Positions 1 through 7,094 of a stretch of DNA of 8,146 bases are shown here, piece after piece. Source of the stretch: JBFWUM01 sp050247255. GTDB taxonomy: Bacteria > Acidobacteriota > Vicinamibacteria > Vicinamibacterales > UBA2999. The stretch spans positions 1 to 8,146 of the forward strand of contig JBFWUM010000092.1 of the NCBI GenBank assembly GCA_050247255.1. Reading direction: 5' to 3'. Position 1 is the first letter of the stretch. Each line of letters begins with the position of its first letter. Under the pieces are notes generated by a model that saw nothing but the letters and a program-made list of their open reading frames with translations, did no database searches and was not told the origin of the DNA. The position numbers were made by a program, and so were the translations under genes.

Positions 1-2
1 CG

Positions 3-1553
3 ATGGGCCTCTACGTGCTGATGGGGTTCAAGTACAACGTGCTCGCCAGCATGCTGCCGCCGCTCGTGCTGGTGCTGGCCGTGGCGGACGACGTGCACAT
101 CGTGCAGCACTTCATCCACGAGCTGCGCGAGTCCGGCGACGCGAAGCAGGCCTTCCTCTCGACCGTCGGGCACCTGTGGCTGCCGCTGCTCGGCGCCAGC
201 GTGACCACGGCGCTGGGGCTGCTGTCGCTGGCCACCAGCAACGTGCAGGCGGTCCGGCAGTTCGGGATCGGGTCGGCCGTCGGCGTGATGGTCGACTTCG
301 CGATGTCGATCGTGTTCCTGCCGACGCTGCTGACCCTGGTGAGGCCGGACACGGCCCCGCCGCCGCAGGAGCGGTGGCTGGCGAAACCGATGGGCGCCGT
401 GGCGGGGTTCGCGATGCGCCGGGCCGGGGCGGTGCTCGCCTCCGTCGGCATCGCCGCCGCGGTGGCGATCGCCGGCATCTGGCATCTGCGGGTCGACACC
501 AACCACATCAACTTCTTCGCCGACGGCCATCCGCTGCACGAGTCGGCCGAAGTCATCGACCGCGACCTCTCCGGCGTCTACAGCTTCAACGTGATGTTCG
601 AGGGCGAACCCGGTGTCATGAAGACGCCGGACACGATGCGCCGGCTGCAGGCGCTCACGTCGGAGCTGCAGCGTCTGCCGTATGTCAGGAAGGTCACGTC
701 GGTAGCCGACTACGTGAAGCGCGTGAACCGCGAGCTGAACGGCGGGGGAGTGGACCAGGCGGTGGTACCGGCCTCCCCCGAGGCCATCGCGCAGGAGCTG
801 TTCGTCTTCGAATTGTCCGGCGAGGGCCGGACGGATCTCGCGCGCATGGTGGCCAGCGACTACTCGCGCGGGCAGATGTCCGTGAAGCTGGCGTCGATGA
901 GCTCGGACGTGGTGTTCGAGCAGATCAACCGGGCCGAGGCGATCGCCGCGCGCATCTTCGAGGGGTCGGGCATCAGCACGACGGCGACCGGGTCCGGCCG
1001 GATCTTCGCCACGCTGGACCACTACCTCGTCACGTCGCAGCTCAGCAGCTTCACGACCGCGTTCGTCACCGTCTTCGTCGTGATCTTCCTGCTCTTCCGC
1101 TCGGCGCGGTTCGGCGTGCTCGGCATCGTGGCCAACACGATCCCTGTGCTGGCCGTGCTGGGGCTCATGGGGTGGATCGGCATCTCGCTCAACATCGCGA
1201 CCGTCATGGTGGCCAGCGTGGCGCTGGGCATCACGGACGACGACACGATCCACTTCATCGGCCGGTATCGCCGCGACGCGCTCGCGGGGTACTCGACGGC
1301 TGACGCGATCCGGTCCGCTGCCGAGCACGAGGGCCGCGCGTCGCTGACGACGGCGATCATCAACTCGGTCGCGTTTGCCGTGATGCTCGGCTCCGACTAC
1401 AAGCCGACGGCCTGGTTCGGCGGGCTCATGGCGTTGACGATGGCGACAGCGTTCCTCGCGGAGATCCTGATCGTCCCGGCCGTGATGACGCTCTTCCCCC
1501 GGGTCTACGGCACCGACGCGATCCGGCGTGCCACCGCCCCGAAGGCGGCCTGA
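3..1553 (+). CDS. RND superfamily (MMPL/COG1033-type) exporter, 5'-truncated by window edge
   Basis: Inner-membrane proton-driven transporter of the RND/MMPL class, likely moving a lipid or other hydrophobic compound out of the inner membrane. The frame is open to the window edge, so the ATG at base 3 is probably internal; the 516 visible residues match the last two thirds of a ~750-900 aa family member. Seen in order: transmembrane segments around residues 12-36, 58-79 and 90-113 (end of the first half); a segment at 143-160; a large periplasmic domain at about 165-345 opening with VDTNHINFFADG, as in COG1033 proteins; then five more segments from about 350 to 496. Acidic residues expected in proton relay lie within membrane helices in both halves: AVADDVHI (D29, D30) and GITDDDTIH (D412-D414). 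The stop is followed two bases later by the next gene, so the two are almost certainly co-transcribed. Family is secure from topology and repeated motifs; the substrate cannot be told. Confidence 0.88.
   Translation: MGLYVLMGFKYNVLASMLPPLVLVLAVADDVHIVQHFIHELRESGDAKQAFLSTVGHLWLPLLGASVTTALGLLSLATSNVQAVRQFGIGSAVGVMVDFAMSIVFLPTLLTLVRPDTAPPPQERWLAKPMGAVAGFAMRRAGAVLASVGIAAAVAIAGIWHLRVDTNHINFFADGHPLHESAEVIDRDLSGVYSFNVMFEGEPGVMKTPDTMRRLQALTSELQRLPYVRKVTSVADYVKRVNRELNGGGVDQAVVPASPEAIAQELFVFELSGEGRTDLARMVASDYSRGQMSVKLASMSSDVVFEQINRAEAIAARIFEGSGISTTATGSGRIFATLDHYLVTSQLSSFTTAFVTVFVVIFLLFRSARFGVLGIVANTIPVLAVLGLMGWIGISLNIATVMVASVALGITDDDTIHFIGRYRRDALAGYSTADAIRSAAEHEGRASLTTAIINSVAFAVMLGSDYKPTAWFGGLMALTMATAFLAEILIVPAVMTLFPRVYGTDAIRRATAPKAA
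1541..1545 (+). promoter_or_regulatory. Probable ribosome binding site for the outer-membrane protein gene
   Basis: GAAGG lies inside the last codons of the exporter gene, 10 nt before the ATG at 1556. With the stop-to-start gap of only two bases, this suggests translational coupling of exporter and outer-membrane protein. Confidence 0.4.
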
Positions 1554-1555
1554 CC

Positions 1556-2929
1556 ATGGCGCGCTGCCCGGTGGGTGCCGTGGCGCTTCTCGCGGGCCTG
1601 TTCTGTGCCGTGTCGAGTAGCGCCGAGGCGCAGGCGTCCATACAGGGGTCCGCGTCGGTGATGGCCGACGTGCTGCCCGACCTCTCGGAGGCGGAGGGCA
1701 GTCAGACGGCCGGTGAAGTGCGCACGCGGATCTTCGCGGATGCCAGGCAGTCGTTCGGGGTCCATCTGCAGTTGCGCGCGGCCGGATTCGTCGACGGGCT
1801 CGTCGGCACCTGCTGGCCGTCGGCGCAGCCCGGTTGTGGCGGGCGCGACGGGCGCGGCCGCGCCGCGGTGGTCAGGCCCACGGACCTCTATGCGGAGTGG
1901 CGCGGGGCACACGCGGATGTTCGTGCCGGGGCGTCCCGCGTGGTCTGGGGCCGGCTCGACGAGTTCCAGCCGGGCGACGTCGTGAACCCGCTCGACCTTT
2001 CGCGGTTCCTGCTCGACGGCCGGAGCGAGGCGCGGCTGGCCTCGGCCATGGTCCGCGGGCGCCTGTTCCTGCCGCGGGGGTGGACCGTGGAAGGCGTCGC
2101 GGTGCCGTGGTTCAAGCGCGGGCAGTTCGACCTGCTGGCCGAGGACGACTCGCCGTTCAATCTGGCGCCGCGCCTGCCCCCGTGCGCCGGCGGTCCGAAT
2201 GTCTGTCCATCCGTCACCACCCGCGTGTCGGCTCCGGCGTTCGGCCGTGACGGCTGGCAGGGCGGTGGCCGCGTGACCGGCTCGATCGGCCGGGTCGACG
2301 TCGGCGGCAGCGTGTACCGGGGCTTCGAGGCGTTCCCGATCTACAGCGTGTTTCAGGCGCCGACGTTCGCGCCCGGTCCACCCGTGTTCGTCATCAATGG
2401 CTACCACCCCCGCTTCACGATGATCGCGGGCGACGCCGAGACCGTGCGCGGCCCGTGGGGCCTGCGCGGCGAGGTCGCGTACTTCCCGAACTCCACGCTG
2501 CAGTCGCTCGGACCGGGCACGACGACGGGTGTGCCGGGCAACACCCTGGTCATCGGCGCGGGCGGCGATCGGCGGACCGGCAGCTACCGCGTGGCCGCGA
2601 ACATGGTGGTCACGCGGCGCCGGCTCGACATGGACCTGCTGATCCGCGCGCTCGTCATGCCCTACGACCCCGGCGTGGCGTCCACGGACGTGCTGCTCGT
2701 GGGCTGGGCCGAGCGATCCTTCGCCAGGGAGACGCGGGTGCTGCGGCTGCTCGTGGCGAACAATCCCGCCGAGGGCAGCGTGTTCCTGCGCGCCATCGGG
2801 TCCTGGAGTCTCCGCGACAGCGTGGCCCTCGAGGCGTCCGGCGGCTGGCTGAGCGGGGGCGGTCAGGACCTGCTCTCGCGCCTCGAGCGCCGGGACTTTG
2901 TGTACGCTCGGTTGAAGGTCCACTTCTGA
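1556..2929 (+). CDS. Outer-membrane beta-barrel protein, DUF1302-like
   Basis: Probable outer-membrane channel or receptor, 457 aa. A Sec signal peptide is clear: short basic start, hydrophobic stretch VALLAGLFCAV, then AEAQA with cleavage likely after A27. The mature part is rich in alternating aromatic/charged strands with Gly turns and ends in ...KVHF; a terminal Phe is typical of proteins assembled by the BAM complex. The segment at about 129-147 (VVWGRLDEFQPGDVVNPLD) resembles the conserved RxxxWG...NP(L/V)D region of DUF1302-type barrels, which often sit beside RND/MMPL exporters. Four Cys form two close pairs, C86/C94 and C210/C217, each in a Gly/Pro-rich loop-like stretch. The gene starts two bases after the exporter stop and its own stop overlaps the next start. 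Inferred role: outer-membrane partner for the exporter. Barrel assignment is fairly firm; the exact Pfam family and cargo are uncertain. Confidence 0.75.
   Translation: MARCPVGAVALLAGLFCAVSSSAEAQASIQGSASVMADVLPDLSEAEGSQTAGEVRTRIFADARQSFGVHLQLRAAGFVDGLVGTCWPSAQPGCGGRDGRGRAAVVRPTDLYAEWRGAHADVRAGASRVVWGRLDEFQPGDVVNPLDLSRFLLDGRSEARLASAMVRGRLFLPRGWTVEGVAVPWFKRGQFDLLAEDDSPFNLAPRLPPCAGGPNVCPSVTTRVSAPAFGRDGWQGGGRVTGSIGRVDVGGSVYRGFEAFPIYSVFQAPTFAPGPPVFVINGYHPRFTMIAGDAETVRGPWGLRGEVAYFPNSTLQSLGPGTTTGVPGNTLVIGAGGDRRTGSYRVAANMVVTRRRLDMDLLIRALVMPYDPGVASTDVLLVGWAERSFARETRVLRLLVANNPAEGSVFLRAIGSWSLRDSVALEASGGWLSGGGQDLLSRLERRDFVYARLKVHF
2914..2918 (+). promoter_or_regulatory. Possible ribosome binding site supporting a CTG start at 2926
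   Basis: GAAGG within the end of the outer-membrane protein gene is 7 nt before the CTG at 2926. No comparable purine-rich site precedes the ATG at 2965, where the preceding bases are ACAACCCCGGCCCG. This site is the main nucleotide evidence for choosing the earlier, non-ATG start. Confidence 0.35.
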
Positions 2930-3735
2930 AGCCCGTTCCCGTTCACGCACACAACCCCGGCCCGATGACCGGAGACGGCAACGTTACCTGGCTGGTGCCC
3001 GGTGCGTTGCCGCTGCTCGTGGACGCCGGTACCGGCAGGCCGGGCCACCTCGCAGCACTCGATGACGCGCTGGCCGGTGCCCGGCTCACCCACGTCGTCG
3101 TCACGCACAACCACAGCGACCACGCGTCAGGCGCGCCGGCCCTTGCCGGGCGGTACGACGGTGTCCGGTTCTCGAAGGCGCCGTGGGCGGAGAAGGATTC
3201 CCGGTACCCGGTGGCGTGGCGGAGCGTCACGGACGGCGACCGCATTCCGGCCGGCGACACGACGCTGGAGGTCATCGCGACGCCCGGCCACGCGCCCGAC
3301 CACATCTGCCTGTGGCACGCGGAGAGCCGCACGCTGTTCTCGGGTGATCTGGCGCTCGCGAACACGACCGTCGTGATTCCGGCCAGTGCCCACGGCGACA
3401 TGGCGGCCTATCTGGCGTCGCTCGAGCGCGTGCTCGCGCTGGAGCCGACGCGGATGCTGCCCGCGCACGGCCCCGTGATCGAGGAGCCGGTGGCGCTGCT
3501 CAGAGCCTATCTTCGTCATCGTCGCGCCCGGGAAGCCGAGATCCTCCAGCGGATCGCACGCGAACCCGCCACGGTCGCCGCGCTGGCCTCCGCCATCTAC
3601 GTGGGCCTGCCGGCACCGCTGCTGCCCTCCGCCGCGGACGGCCTGCTCGCGCACCTGATCAAGCTTGAGCGCGAGGCCCGGGCGCACCGCGAGGGCGACA
3701 CGTGGACGGCCGGCCCCGCGACCCGCACGATATGA
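2926..3735 (+). CDS. Metallo-beta-lactamase-fold hydrolase, LACTB2/glyoxalase II-like
   Basis: Soluble di-zinc hydrolase of the MBL superfamily, 269 aa from the CTG start. Metal ligands are all present: THNHSDH (H61, H63, D65, H66), H122 in ATPGHAPDH, D141 in FSGDLAL and H181 in LPAHGPV. After the MBL core, residues ~195-265 form an Arg/Leu/Glu-rich C-terminal region resembling the winged-helix tail of LACTB2-like proteins, which include an RNA-cleaving mitochondrial enzyme; the bacterial substrate is unknown and thioester or phosphodiester cleavage are both possible. Start choice: the family signature NPGPMTGDGN lies at residues 10-19, so beginning at the ATG inside it (2965, 256 aa) would cut off the first beta strand. 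No ATG, GTG or TTG exists between the domain start and well inside the upstream gene. CTG 2926 overlaps the previous stop as CTGA and has a GAAGG site. No signal peptide, so cytosolic. Family certain, start moderate. Confidence 0.85.
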   Translation: MKPVPVHAHNPGPMTGDGNVTWLVPGALPLLVDAGTGRPGHLAALDDALAGARLTHVVVTHNHSDHASGAPALAGRYDGVRFSKAPWAEKDSRYPVAWRSVTDGDRIPAGDTTLEVIATPGHAPDHICLWHAESRTLFSGDLALANTTVVIPASAHGDMAAYLASLERVLALEPTRMLPAHGPVIEEPVALLRAYLRHRRAREAEILQRIAREPATVAALASAIYVGLPAPLLPSAADGLLAHLIKLEREARAHREGDTWTAGPATRTI

Positions 3736-3736
3736 T
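3731..3736 (+). promoter_or_regulatory. -10 element (TATGAT), leaderless-type promoter of the M20 peptidase gene
   Basis: TATGAT matches the -10 consensus at five of six positions. Its last T is 7 nt before the ATG at 3744, so transcription would begin at 3743-3744, giving an mRNA with no leader. No Shine-Dalgarno sequence lies upstream of the ATG, which agrees with this. No good -35 is visible (3708-3713 is GGCCGG). The box overlaps the stop codon of the preceding gene (TGA 3733-3735). Inferred from position and sequence only. Confidence 0.5.
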
Positions 3737-3743
3737 TTCGCCC

Positions 3744-5114
3744 ATGGATCAGACTGTCGACTTCATCAACGTCAACCGGGATCGCTTCGTTGAGGAACTG
3801 AAGCAGTACCTCGCGATCCCCAGCATCAGCGCGCTGCCCGAGCACGCCGGCGACGTCCGCCGCTGCGCCGAGTGGACCGCCGAGGCGCTGCGCACGGCCG
3901 GCCTCGAGAACGTCAGGCTGATCGAAACGCCGGGCAATCCGGTCGTCTACGGCGACTGGCTCGGCGCACCCGGCGCGCCGACGGTGCTCTTCTACGGTCA
4001 CTACGACGTGCAGCCCGTGGACCCGATCGAGCTGTGGACGTCGCCACCCTTCGAGGCCACCGTGCGCGACGGCGAGATCTACGCGCGCGGCGCCGCCGAC
4101 GACAAGGGGCAGGTGTTCATGCATATCAAGGCCGTTCAGGCGCACCTGAAGCAGACCGGCAAGCTCCCGATCAACATCCGCTTCTTCATCGAGGGCGAAG
4201 AGGAGGTCGGGAGCGTGCACCTCGACGAGTTCGTGCGCACCCACAAGCAGGACCTGGCGGCCGACGTCGTCGTGATCTCCGACTCGCCGATGTTCGACCG
4301 CGGCATCCCGTCGATCTGCTACGGTCTGCGCGGCCTGGCCTACTTCCAGATCGACCTGCGCGGCACGAAGAGCGACCTGCACTCCGGCTCGTTCGGCGGC
4401 GCGGTGGCGAACCCCGCGTTCGTGCTGGCGCAGATCCTGAACCAGATGAAGGACCGGAGCGGCCGCATCAAGATCCCCGGCTTCTACGACGACGTCCGCG
4501 AGCTGAGCGACGCGGAACGGGCCGAGTGGAAGAAGCTGCCGTTCAACGAGACGAAGTACCGGAAGGAGCTGGGCGCGCCGAAGCTGTTCGGCGAGACCGG
4601 CTACTCGACGCTCGAGCGCGTGTGGGCGCGGCCGACCTTCGAGGTCAACGGCCTGCTGTCCGGCTTCACCGGCGAGGGCGCGAAGACCGTGCTGCCCGCC
4701 ACGGCGATGGCGAAGGTGAGCATGCGCCTCGTGCCGGATCAGGACCCGGCGAAGATTGCGGAGCTCTTCGCCACCTACCTCGACGACGTCTGCCCGAAGA
4801 CCGTCGAGGTGAAGCTGACCCGCATGCACGGCGGCAAGCCGTGGATGACCGAGTTCGACAACAAGTACGTCCGTGCCGCCGGACGGGCCATCGAGCGCGG
4901 GTTCGGCAAGGCGCCCGTGTTCAACCGCGAGGGCGGGTCGATCCCCGTGGTGTCGACGTTCCAGGAGGAGCTGGGTGTGCCGAGCGTCCTGTTCGGCGTG
5001 GGCCTCCCGGACGAGAACGCCCACGCGCCGGATGAGAAGCTCGACCTCGGCAACTTCCACAACGGCATCATCGCCGCCGCGTATCTCTACGCCGAGATCG
5101 CGAACCTGAACTAG
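3744..5114 (+). CDS. M20-family di-zinc metallopeptidase (dipeptidase-like)
   Basis: Cytosolic aminoacyl-dipeptide or related hydrolase of the M20 (ArgE/DapE/CNDP/CPG2) superfamily, 456 aa, the usual length. The di-zinc site is intact: H86 in GHYDVQP with D88, bridging D119 in GAADDKG, catalytic/ligand pair E153-E154 in EGEEEVGS, D180 in ISDSPMF, and H427 in DENAHAPDE. The lid/dimerisation domain, about residues 195-310, contains the conserved KSDLHSGSFGG, whose His reaches the partner active site in relatives. ATG 3744 (MDQTVDFINVNRDRF) is chosen because relatives start with this helix and a TATGAT box sits at leaderless distance. ATG 3732, overlapping the upstream stop as ATGA, is the alternative and adds four residues; GTG 3702 adds fourteen. 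Overall sequence is closest in style to CNDP-like general dipeptidases rather than DapE or ArgE. Exact substrate unknown. Confidence 0.92.
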   Translation: MDQTVDFINVNRDRFVEELKQYLAIPSISALPEHAGDVRRCAEWTAEALRTAGLENVRLIETPGNPVVYGDWLGAPGAPTVLFYGHYDVQPVDPIELWTSPPFEATVRDGEIYARGAADDKGQVFMHIKAVQAHLKQTGKLPINIRFFIEGEEEVGSVHLDEFVRTHKQDLAADVVVISDSPMFDRGIPSICYGLRGLAYFQIDLRGTKSDLHSGSFGGAVANPAFVLAQILNQMKDRSGRIKIPGFYDDVRELSDAERAEWKKLPFNETKYRKELGAPKLFGETGYSTLERVWARPTFEVNGLLSGFTGEGAKTVLPATAMAKVSMRLVPDQDPAKIAELFATYLDDVCPKTVEVKLTRMHGGKPWMTEFDNKYVRAAGRAIERGFGKAPVFNREGGSIPVVSTFQEELGVPSVLFGVGLPDENAHAPDEKLDLGNFHNGIIAAAYLYAEIANLN

Positions 5115-5125
5115 CTGCTGTCGTC

Positions 5126-5252
5126 GAGCTGGTCGCGGCGCCTCACAGCAAATGCGGCGCGGAGCGCGACTGAAGGGGCGAGCCGGGCTCACTTCTGAGG
5201 CGCCCACGGAGCGCGAGCACCGCAATTTGCTGTGAGGCGCCGTGACCGGCTC
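5126..5252. repeat. Composite inverted repeat (REP/MITE-like or bidirectional hairpin) between convergent genes
   Basis: The left arm 5126-5160 and the reverse complement of the right arm 5217-5252 agree over 35-36 nt with three mismatches and one indel; the core GGCGCCTCACAGCAAAT is identical. Inside the arms lies a 10-bp direct repeat, CGGAGCGCGA, at 5160-5169 and 5207-5216. The centre (5180-5190) is a perfect GAGCC-G-GGCTC palindrome. The element begins 11 nt after the peptidase stop and ends 9 nt before the stop of the opposing gene, almost filling the gap. It could fold into a long hairpin that ends or protects both transcripts, but no T-run follows either arm, so it is not a standard intrinsic terminator. 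No target-site duplication or transposase is visible. Structure is directly seen; function is inferred. Confidence 0.85.
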
Positions 5253-5261
5253 GCCGCCGCG

Positions 5262-6971
5262 CTAGTCCGGCAGCTCGACGCGCATGATCTCCGCGTTGCG
5301 CGTGTTGGCGAACAGCAGCACCTTCTTCTTCGTGGTCGGGTCCCAGTTGATCTTCTTCCCGTCGAAGTTGCCGGCGCCGTTCGGCATCGGGAACTCCACG
5401 ACTTCGCCCGTCTTCGGGTTCAGGCGAAGCAGGCGCTCTGACGTGTTGCTCGCCGAGTACACGTAGCCGTCCTTGTCCGGCAGCGTCGAGAGGTACGGCG
5501 TCGTGTACGGCGTCGGCATCTTCCACGTGCTCATCCTGCCGGTGCGGGTGTCGAGCATGTTGATGGCGTTGCCGCCGTAGAGGCCGAACCAGAAGCGGTC
5601 CTGGCTGTCGATGCGTCCGCGCCGCGGGAAGTTATCGACGTCGCCCGTCTCGTAGTAGCTGATCTCGTTGGTCGCCACATCGACGCCCAGGACCTTGCCA
5701 CCCATGAAGTCGGTGCCGTACGGATTGCCCTTCGTGTTGACCGAGAATCCGTACCCGCCAGCCGACCGGCCCGGCGCGATGTTCTTCGGCTTGCGGAAGT
5801 CGCCATCGACCTTCATCGCCGTTGTGTCGACGCGCAGGAAGCCGATCCACACGTGCTTCCCGTCGTAGTCGGTCTCGCCGAACCCGCCGCCACCGGTGCC
5901 GCCTTCGACCTTGCTGACCGTCTTCGTCTTCGGGTCGAACTTGTGAAGCGAGGTGCCCATACCCTTCCGCAACGGCAGCCAGATGTTGTCCTGCTGGTCC
6001 ACCATGATGTCGCGGGCGCCGGCGATGCTGGTGTCCTCATCCGGTTCGGTCGACTTCGCCTCGTACTCGGTGAACGTGTTGGTCTTCGGGTCGAGCATGC
6101 CGACGACCCACGAGTTCTCCTCGTTGTACCAGACGCGGCCCTTCGAATCGACGACGGAGTCGTGCGCCACGGCGTCCTTGCGCGGGATCTCCCATGTGGT
6201 GACGATGGCTCTGGTGGCGATGCCGCTGGGGCGGGGCAGCACCTTCAGCGGATAGGCGTGCGCCGTCCTGCCGCCGCTCAGGTTTGCCCCGGCAATCAGC
6301 GCGGCCATGTCAGCCTTGCTGACGCGGCCGAACCAGTTCGGCGCCTCATCGAGTCCCTTCAGGCGCTCCTTCTCCTTGAGCGTCGCCCTGGCGCGGCCGG
6401 TGCCCGAGGGCACGGCGCTGCCGTCCTCGAAGTACCGCATCATCCGCGTGATCACCGGGATGAGCTGCTCAGCCGTGTACTTCGTCTTGAGGATGCGCTC
6501 GACCGAGTGGCAGTACGTGCAGCTCTCACCGTTCTCGATGAAGCCCCGCTTCTGCTGGGGAGTGCCCGGCATGCTCAGCGCCCACTCGCGGGAGGAGAGC
6601 TGCTTCGTCAGGTCCGCCGTCTTGACCAGCGCCAGGTCCTGTGTCGTCGTCCTGCCGGCGGCGAGCGTGACAGGGCCCGGATCGGTCAGGTCGTAGCCGG
6701 TCGCCCGAATCGTGACCGTGTACGTGCCGGGTTCGAGGTGCGTGCGTGGAAACGCATAGCGCCCCTTCGCGTCGGACGTCACGCTGACGTAGAAGTGTGC
6801 TCCGGCCCGTCGCGCGCTCACGACCACGCCTTCCATCGCGCCCTCGTCCGCCGACCGGACGGTGCCAGTGAGGGCGGCAGCGTCCGCGGCGCGCAACTCG
6901 ACCGGCCGGAAGCCGGTCACGGCCATCAGCGCCGCCGCGACGGTCAGGGTGAAGGTCATCATCCAGCGCAT
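5262..6971 (-). CDS. Secreted carboxypeptidase-regulatory / cytochrome c / Vgb-like beta-propeller fusion protein
   Basis: Exported 569-aa protein with three parts. A signal peptide occupies about residues 1-28 (hydrophobic MMTFTLTVAAALMAV, cleavage near LRAAD). Residues ~33-116 form a carboxypeptidase-regulatory-like Ig sandwich (LTGTV..., DAKGRYAF, LEPGTYTVTI). Residues ~118-235 contain a c-type haem site, CTYCH at 151-155, with M177 or M178 as possible distal ligand. Residues ~250-568 are a beta-propeller with about six repeats of the type D..G.(V/I)W...(L/F)DP(K/R)T, like streptogramin lyase (Vgb) and SMP-30-type propellers. The start has a good ribosome site, AGGAG nine bases upstream. 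Such fusions are frequent in Acidobacteriota and are often named 'virginiamycin B lyase family'; nothing here shows antibiotic cleavage. A periplasmic redox or binding role is inferred. It stands alone, 123 bp after the next gene upstream on its strand. Domain calls are firm; function is unknown. Confidence 0.85.
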   Translation of the reverse strand: MRWMMTFTLTVAAALMAVTGFRPVELRAADAAALTGTVRSADEGAMEGVVVSARRAGAHFYVSVTSDAKGRYAFPRTHLEPGTYTVTIRATGYDLTDPGPVTLAAGRTTTQDLALVKTADLTKQLSSREWALSMPGTPQQKRGFIENGESCTYCHSVERILKTKYTAEQLIPVITRMMRYFEDGSAVPSGTGRARATLKEKERLKGLDEAPNWFGRVSKADMAALIAGANLSGGRTAHAYPLKVLPRPSGIATRAIVTTWEIPRKDAVAHDSVVDSKGRVWYNEENSWVVGMLDPKTNTFTEYEAKSTEPDEDTSIAGARDIMVDQQDNIWLPLRKGMGTSLHKFDPKTKTVSKVEGGTGGGGFGETDYDGKHVWIGFLRVDTTAMKVDGDFRKPKNIAPGRSAGGYGFSVNTKGNPYGTDFMGGKVLGVDVATNEISYYETGDVDNFPRRGRIDSQDRFWFGLYGGNAINMLDTRTGRMSTWKMPTPYTTPYLSTLPDKDGYVYSASNTSERLLRLNPKTGEVVEFPMPNGAGNFDGKKINWDPTTKKKVLLFANTRNAEIMRVELPD

Positions 6972-6980
6972 GGTCCGGGT

Positions 6981-6985
6981 CTCCT
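6981..6985 (-). promoter_or_regulatory. Ribosome binding site of the cytochrome c/propeller gene
   Basis: On the - strand AGGAG is followed by nine bases and then ATG (6971-6969). It is the clearest Shine-Dalgarno site in the window and fixes the start in preference to the nearby Met codons at residues 4 and 5. Confidence 0.7.
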
Positions 6986-7052
6986 GTGAAACGGGTCCGC
7001 CTCGAGCCAGCCGAGGCGGCCGCGAGTCTCACACGAGGACACCCCGGCCCGC

Positions 7053-7058
7053 AAGATA
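7053..7058 (-). promoter_or_regulatory. Weak candidate -10 element for the cytochrome c/propeller gene
   Basis: The 123-bp gap 6972-7094 between the two - strand genes holds TATCTT (four of six consensus matches) on the - strand, which would give a leader of about 75 nt. At 16-18 bp spacing the upstream hexamers are unlike TTGACA, so the call is weak. No convincing terminator for the upstream hydrolase gene is seen in this gap. Confidence 0.18.
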
Positions 7059-7094
7059 CGGAGTGCCGGTAGGGCCGACGGCAGTGGCCGGGCG

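Noticed and set aside
2455..2925. In-frame upstream extension of the MBL-fold gene to ATG 2455
   Set aside because: The extra ~157 residues are Arg/Gly/Ala-rich shadow of the outer-membrane gene and lie before the normal N-terminus of the family.
1505..2950. Long - strand open frame (481 codons) opposite the outer-membrane protein gene
   Set aside because: Its product is Arg/His/Ala-rich low-complexity sequence with no recognisable domain. It mirrors the GC-rich codon bias of the real gene, which has a signal peptide and barrel features.
3597..5225. Long - strand open frame (542 codons) opposite the M20 peptidase gene
   Set aside because: It covers a gene with a complete di-zinc site on the + strand, and its translation shows only Arg/Val/Asp-rich shadow composition. 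It also runs through the inverted repeat.
5126..5252. Standard intrinsic terminator
   Set aside because: The inverted repeat is strong, but no T-run follows either arm, so it was reported as a composite repeat with possible terminator function only.
5926..6096. Short repeated string CTTCGGGTCGA at 5929-5939 and 6083-6093
   Set aside because: It encodes the repeated DPKT turn of successive propeller blades and so is protein repeat structure, not a separate DNA element.
5262..6971. Antibiotic (streptogramin) resistance gene
   Set aside because: Only the propeller fold resembles Vgb; the haem domain, the signal peptide and the lack of an identifiable catalytic set do not support a resistance call.
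5853..6989. + strand open frame (378 codons) opposite the cytochrome c/propeller gene
   Set aside because: Shadow of a well-supported gene with a signal peptide, CxxCH motif and ribosome site; the translation has no domain signal.
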